Assembly: GCF_040253585.1 (NCBI RefSeq)
Contig: NZ_JBELAU010000003.1
Span: forward strand, 310,001 to 374,000
DNA from: Emticicia sp040253585
GTDB taxonomy: Bacteria; Bacteroidota; Bacteroidia; Cytophagales; Spirosomataceae
Direction: 5' to 3'
DNA: 64,000 bases
Shown here: piece by piece, positions 60,442-64,000 of the stretch
How positions within the stretch are numbered: the first letter of the stretch is position 1
Layout: every line of letters starts with the position of its first letter
Program-made: the position numbers and the translations under genes
The notes under the pieces: model-generated
Told to the model about the DNA's origin: nothing
What the model saw: the letters and a program-made list of their open reading frames with translations, nothing else
The model's database searches: none

Positions 60442-61926
60442 CTAAGCCCCCATTGATTTTAAGGCGGTCTTCATGTTTTCGACTTGGCGTTTTTTCTGTA
60501 AAATCACAGGGGCAGCTACTCTTTCTTTACAATCAAATAAACTACAACGTTCACAGGTTTGATTCACCTCTCTAACAGGAATTTTTGGGTCGGCTAAAAA
60601 CTTAAACTTACTCCTCAGGTTCTCGTTTAACTCAAAACCCATGGTCACACTGATATTCAAGTGCGAAATAATATTAAGTGGACGAGCCATCGACATCACA
60701 AAGTACTGATTTTCAGAATCAACATAGTTTGAAATTTGTACTCCAACTAAAGGCTCTTTATATTTATTAGCTTGCTGTAAAACTGACATATCATCTAAGA
60801 TATTCAGCGAAATCCAACGACGACAATAATGTTCTTTTTGAGTTTCGTGTGGATTATGCCTTTTTGCCAAGTGCATTTCTTTGGTCAAATGATAATCTTT
60901 ATGTCCAGAAGGCGATTCAAAACGCAAGAAGAAAATTCCATCAATGCCAAAGTACTTTGGTAAGACATTACTAATTCTGTGATAGAGCGTTTCAGGGGTT
61001 GCTTGAAAATTATCAGCCAATTCTACCAAAGTTTTATCATTCCAAGTTTCTTGATTGAAAAGTTTTTCAAGTTTTTCGATGAGTTTTTCTTTACGAATCA
61101 GAATCGCTCCCGCAAAATATGAGGCATTAAAATTATTGAGTACAGAATCAAATGATTTTACCTCCACCCACGAAGAAGTATAGGGGCGTTCTTTGATTTT
61201 CATATACAAAAAGCCTAATTCTCTCCCCAAAGTAAAAGCTCTTTGGTCAGATGTAATTCGCTTGTTGATAAGCAAAGTATTGGTTTTCGGTAAAAATACC
61301 GAACGAATGTTCACAATATCAGGATAATCTTCCTCGTCAAAATATTTTATTGTAAACCCATATTTATCAGTTAGTAGGTTAGACAGAAAATATTCGTCAA
61401 CTTGTTGTTCGGGAGATATTTTGTGCTCGGCCAGAAAATTTTCAACTTCTGCTTCAATTTCGGGGAAATAATTATCGTGCATTTCTTGGTACGAACGAAG
61501 TACTGCAAAATAAAACTGCTCAACCGACATATTGTAACTTCGCCCAATTTCGATAATTGTACTAATGAATGCACTCAGTTTGGTTGGGGCATCAGAAAGA
61601 AGTTCGAGCAAATCAGCAGGTGAGATTCCAAATATTTCAAAAGGTAATTCAGTAAGAAAATTTGACCGCAAGAGTTCTGAAATAGGTTCTAATTTTTTAT
61701 TGAGTTTCAGCGAAACAAGCGTATCATAATCAACGCCCATTGCTTCGGCCAAAGCCACTATTTTATCAGATTTTGGATATTTTTTACCTTTCTCAATCTC
61801 ATTTATATATGACATCGAAAGACCAGACTTTTGTGCCAGCTCAGTTAGTGACATTCCTTTGTCGAGTCGCAGTTGTTTCAATTTTAGTCCAAATACAAGA
61901 CGGATGTTATCAGTATTAAGGCTCAT
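60442..61926 (-). CDS. XRE-family regulator with degenerate ImmA/IrrE and DUF2083-like domain (ScfR-type)
   Basis: 494 residues from the ATG at 61926. The HTH_3 domain (LKQLRLDKGMSLTELAQKSGLSMSYINEIEKGKKYPKSDKI) is followed by an ImmA/IrrE-like region in which the HExxH zinc motif is degraded to RELGFLYM. A C-terminal DUF2083-like part has HYCRRWISLN and CERCSLFDCKERVAAP (four Cys). This is the layout of short-chain fatty-acyl/propionate regulators (ScfR/RamB/PrpC-type). The Cys set and loss of the protease motif suggest a ligand or redox sensor. Confidence 0.82.
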   Translation of the reverse strand: MSLNTDNIRLVFGLKLKQLRLDKGMSLTELAQKSGLSMSYINEIEKGKKYPKSDKIVALAEAMGVDYDTLVSLKLNKKLEPISELLRSNFLTELPFEIFGISPADLLELLSDAPTKLSAFISTIIEIGRSYNMSVEQFYFAVLRSYQEMHDNYFPEIEAEVENFLAEHKISPEQQVDEYFLSNLLTDKYGFTIKYFDEEDYPDIVNIRSVFLPKTNTLLINKRITSDQRAFTLGRELGFLYMKIKERPYTSSWVEVKSFDSVLNNFNASYFAGAILIRKEKLIEKLEKLFNQETWNDKTLVELADNFQATPETLYHRISNVLPKYFGIDGIFFLRFESPSGHKDYHLTKEMHLAKRHNPHETQKEHYCRRWISLNILDDMSVLQQANKYKEPLVGVQISNYVDSENQYFVMSMARPLNIISHLNISVTMGFELNENLRSKFKFLADPKIPVREVNQTCERCSLFDCKERVAAPVILQKKRQVENMKTALKSMGA

Positions 61927-62094
61927 CAATTAATTTGGAGTTTCTTTGGTTTATCTTAGGGTTGTTGGCAGAAAATGCATTTTTTATATTTTCAACAATA
62001 AAGGTAACAAAAATGTACAAATTTCAAGTGTATTTCTTAAAAAAACACAAAAAAAAGCGTGTGCTTTTCAGCAAACGCCTTCAATAGTTTCTTC

Positions 62095-62880
62095 TTACTT
62101 TAAGAATATCGAATCAAAAATATTAGATTTTATTTTTTTTTTGAATAATGAGTGTATGATATTGAGTATTAATTTAATCGAAATCTTCTCCTGGACTTCT
62201 CTATTTGTATTTTGGTTAATAGCGATACCATAAATTATCAAGAAATACGCTAAGGCATTAAATATATAAAATGGTATATACAACAAATGTTGATTACTTT
62301 TAAAAACAAAAAAGAAATAACTATACAAAATATCTTTCAATAAAAGTAACGTCACTCCGACAGCAACAAGCCAATACTCATTTTCAGATACGGGTCTAAA
62401 ATACCCTATTACTACTAAAATAGCCACTTCAATAGCATAAAAAATGACCATAAAATATAATACATTCGGAAGCACTGGTAACAGAACAAATCCGAAAAAA
62501 AAGAAAACGATCAACGCAGGAACGAGTACCTTTAAAATATTTATTTTAGCTATATTAAAGACATATGCCCCTTCATTTCTGAAAATATTTATAAAAATAA
62601 AATGCACGAAAAAAGCAGAAACCAACTGCAAAAACTCGCCTTTTTCATTCAAAACGAAAAAAATAATTCCATCGCCAATACATCCGATCAGGCAGACCAA
62701 AAATATTCTTTGGTCAATTTTACCAAATTGCCAATCTCTCAAAAAGCCATAAACTAAGCCAGTTATAGGCATAAAAAGCATATGACCTAAAATTTTATAA
62801 ATTTCAGACGGTTCATATAAAAAACTGATTGAATTAAAAATAACAAGCAGTATTGATATAATGTATAAAAATTTAAGCAT
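62095..62880 (-). CDS. YhhN-like multi-pass membrane protein (lysoplasmalogenase family)
   Basis: 261 residues from the ATG at 62880 (MLKFLYIISILLVIFNS). The ATG at 62931 gives 278 residues but lies upstream of the predicted -7 box. Eight membrane helices, with IGCIGDGIIFFVL (GDxxL motif) and FFVHFIFINIF (HxxYI/F-like). YhhN/TMEM86 proteins include lysoplasmalogenases. The catalytic assignment is not established here. Divergent from an AOS-family lipid-type synthase, so a lipid role is plausible. Confidence 0.6.
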   Translation of the reverse strand: MLKFLYIISILLVIFNSISFLYEPSEIYKILGHMLFMPITGLVYGFLRDWQFGKIDQRIFLVCLIGCIGDGIIFFVLNEKGEFLQLVSAFFVHFIFINIFRNEGAYVFNIAKINILKVLVPALIVFFFFGFVLLPVLPNVLYFMVIFYAIEVAILVVIGYFRPVSENEYWLVAVGVTLLLLKDILYSYFFFVFKSNQHLLYIPFYIFNALAYFLIIYGIAINQNTNREVQEKISIKLILNIIHSLFKKKIKSNIFDSIFLK

Positions 62881-62881
62881 T

Positions 62882-62911
62882 ATTTGTTGTAAAGCATTTA
62901 CAACAAATGTA
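62882..62911 (-). promoter_or_regulatory. Promoter -7 box overlapping a 27-bp palindrome
   Basis: A perfect palindrome (ATTTGTTGTAAA-GCA-TTTACAACAAAT, 62882-62908) is overlapped by minus-strand TACATTTG (62904-62911). It sits directly before the ATG at 62880, so it is a likely operator over the -7 region. The adjacent XRE-type regulator is a candidate binder. Confidence 0.5.
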
Positions 62912-62950
62912 TATAATATTAATTGAAACATTCCTATTTTTTTTAATTAT

Positions 62951-62967
62951 TTGGCACACATTTTGAT
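62951..62967 (+). promoter_or_regulatory. Weak sigma-54-like site
   Basis: TTGGCACACATTTTGAT keeps the GG at -24 and TTG near -12 but has GA where GC is required. It lies 36 bases before the ATG at 63003. A degenerate sigma-70-type -33/-7 pair is the alternative. Confidence 0.25.
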
Positions 62968-63002
62968 AAAATATTTTTATTATCATAAAAACCCAACAAA
63001 CC

Positions 63003-64000
63003 ATGAAAAAACTATCGCCTCAAATGTCTTTTGTCAATGAAACATTTTCTAAGGCACGAGAAATTGGAATCATCAGAATGAAAACTTCTCATGATGAGCA
63101 AACAGGAAGCTCATTTATTGTTAATGGCAAAAAAATTAGTAATTTTTTGACCAGCAACTATTTGGCATTTGAGATGGATGAAAGAGTAAAGCAAGCAGCA
63201 ATTGAAGGAATCCAGCGATTTGGTCTCCAGATTGCTATTTCAAGTACTTATTTATCATTTGAACATGCCATTGAATTAGAAGAAAAGTTAGAGAAAATCT
63301 TCGGGCTACCTGTCATAACAGCGTCAAGCACTTCGGCTGGTAATATGGCTTACATTCCAACAGTTATAAGTTCGAATGATGCAATCATTTTAGACCAATT
63401 TGTGCATGAAAGTGTGAAAATGGCAGCCGATATTGTAAAAGCTAAGGGTGGACATGTAGAAACGATCAAGCATAACCAGATGGAGGTTCTTGATAAAAGA
63501 ATTAAAACACTTAGCGAAACACACGAAAATGTTTGGTATTTAGCCGATAGTGTCTATTCGATGCATGGTGACACTGCCCCTTTCAAGAATATTGAACTTT
63601 TATTGAATACGCATGACAAATTCCACTGTTATATCGACGATGCTCATGGAATGAGTTGGATTGGAGAAAATGGTAAAGGTTTTGCACTTCATTCGATTCA
63701 AAAACACCCTAAGTTGTATATAATTACCTCTTTAAATAAAGCTTTTGGTGCAATGGGATCGGCACTAATATTTCCTGATAAAGCAACCAAAAGTTTTGTC
63801 GAAAATTGTAATGGAGCAATTCGTTACTCCTCTCCGACCCCATTAATGGGAGTTTTAGCTGCTTCAAAAATTGCAGATATCCATCTATCAAGTGAAATTT
63901 ACGAAAGACAAGCTCGATTGAATGAATTGATAGTTTTCTTCAAGAAAAAAGCAAAAGAATTAAACCTTCCCATAACAAACTATACACATTCTCCTTTGTT
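63003..64000 (+). CDS. PLP-dependent alpha-oxoamine synthase family enzyme (partial, cut by window end)
   Basis: 332 residues visible, open to the window end. Alpha-oxoamine synthase motifs: H135 in LDQFVHESVKMA (PLP-stacking His), LADSVYSMHGD, YIDDAHGMSWIGENGKG (PLP-binding Asp213 and His215), and K246 in TSLNKAFGAMGS. The family condenses an amino acid with an acyl-CoA: serine palmitoyltransferase, BioF, KBL, CqsA or cysteate acyltransferase (sulfonolipid synthesis, known in Cytophagales-type bacteria). The sequence seen does not decide between them. It is divergent from the YhhN-like gene. Confidence 0.88.
   Translation, partial: MKKLSPQMSFVNETFSKAREIGIIRMKTSHDEQTGSSFIVNGKKISNFLTSNYLAFEMDERVKQAAIEGIQRFGLQIAISSTYLSFEHAIELEEKLEKIFGLPVITASSTSAGNMAYIPTVISSNDAIILDQFVHESVKMAADIVKAKGGHVETIKHNQMEVLDKRIKTLSETHENVWYLADSVYSMHGDTAPFKNIELLLNTHDKFHCYIDDAHGMSWIGENGKGFALHSIQKHPKLYIITSLNKAFGAMGSALIFPDKATKSFVENCNGAIRYSSPTPLMGVLAASKIADIHLSSEIYERQARLNELIVFFKKKAKELNLPITNYTHSPL

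Overview
The window looks like chromosomal DNA from a low-GC member of the Bacteroidota, probably order Cytophagales. The evidence is the gene content (transketolase split into two genes, an rpsP-rimM-trmD operon, a 77-residue pterin dehydratase, a DegT/GT2 sugar pair, TPR and WG-repeat exported proteins) and the promoter style. Many genes are preceded by a TAnnTTTG -7 box with TTG about 20 bases upstream, and most starts lack an obvious Shine-Dalgarno sequence. No genus can be assigned from sequence reading alone.

Layout. 1-2.9 kb is accessory: the 3' end of a ParA ATPase gene, a small ribbon-helix-helix partner, a non-coding stretch with centromere-like inverted repeats, and an apparently intact IS3-family element. 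3-7.4 kb holds a TPR exported protein and gyrA. 8.3-10.7 kb is an AlgI-like MBOAT acyltransferase with an SGNH-like partner. 10.7-13.2 kb is the rpsP-rimM-trmD operon followed upstream by the RNase P RNA gene. 13.3-18.9 kb carries a DUF4403-like protein, a DUF2027/Smr protein, a membrane VWA protein and fabG. 19-21.4 kb has a Gly/Cys-tailed protein, a sterol-desaturase-type hydroxylase and rsmI. 21.7-22.2 kb has two tandem paralogous micro-genes (44 and 46 aa) that I could not assign to any family.

22.2-25.5 kb: trans-sulfuration-type PLP enzyme plus amino-acid permease, pterin dehydratase and tRNA-Ser(UGA). 25.6-32.8 kb: a minus-strand run of methyltransferase, polyprenyl-type GT2, DegT aminotransferase, a large AddB-like PD-(D/E)XK protein and photolyase. 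32.9-41.3 kb: exported or envelope proteins (LolA-like, serine hydrolase, WG repeats, MacB-type permease, a periplasmic protein, a Cys-rich repeat protein). Two genes here are followed by decayed tandem copies of their own 3' ends. 41.7-49.4 kb: M1 peptidase, folB, a DivIVA-helix-hairpin-helix fusion, WD40, cupin, DinB, GNAT and an M48 lipoprotein peptidase.

49.5-64 kb: FAH-family hydrolase, M23 peptidase overlapping a bcp-type peroxiredoxin gene by 68 bases, split transketolase, an ECF sigma factor with a repeat-containing membrane protein and a Spy-like periplasmic protein (a likely envelope-stress unit), an AlaA-type aminotransferase, a CvfB-like S1 protein, exbB-exbD, an XRE/ScfR-like regulator, a YhhN-like membrane protein, and a divergent AOS-family PLP synthase cut by the window end.

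Most of the window is ordinary housekeeping and envelope DNA. The items most worth a second look are the tandem micro-gene family, the sigma-linked protein with four PxxYFxxL repeats, the DivIVA-HhH fusion, the repeated decay of gene 3' ends, and several recurrent intergenic inverted-repeat elements.
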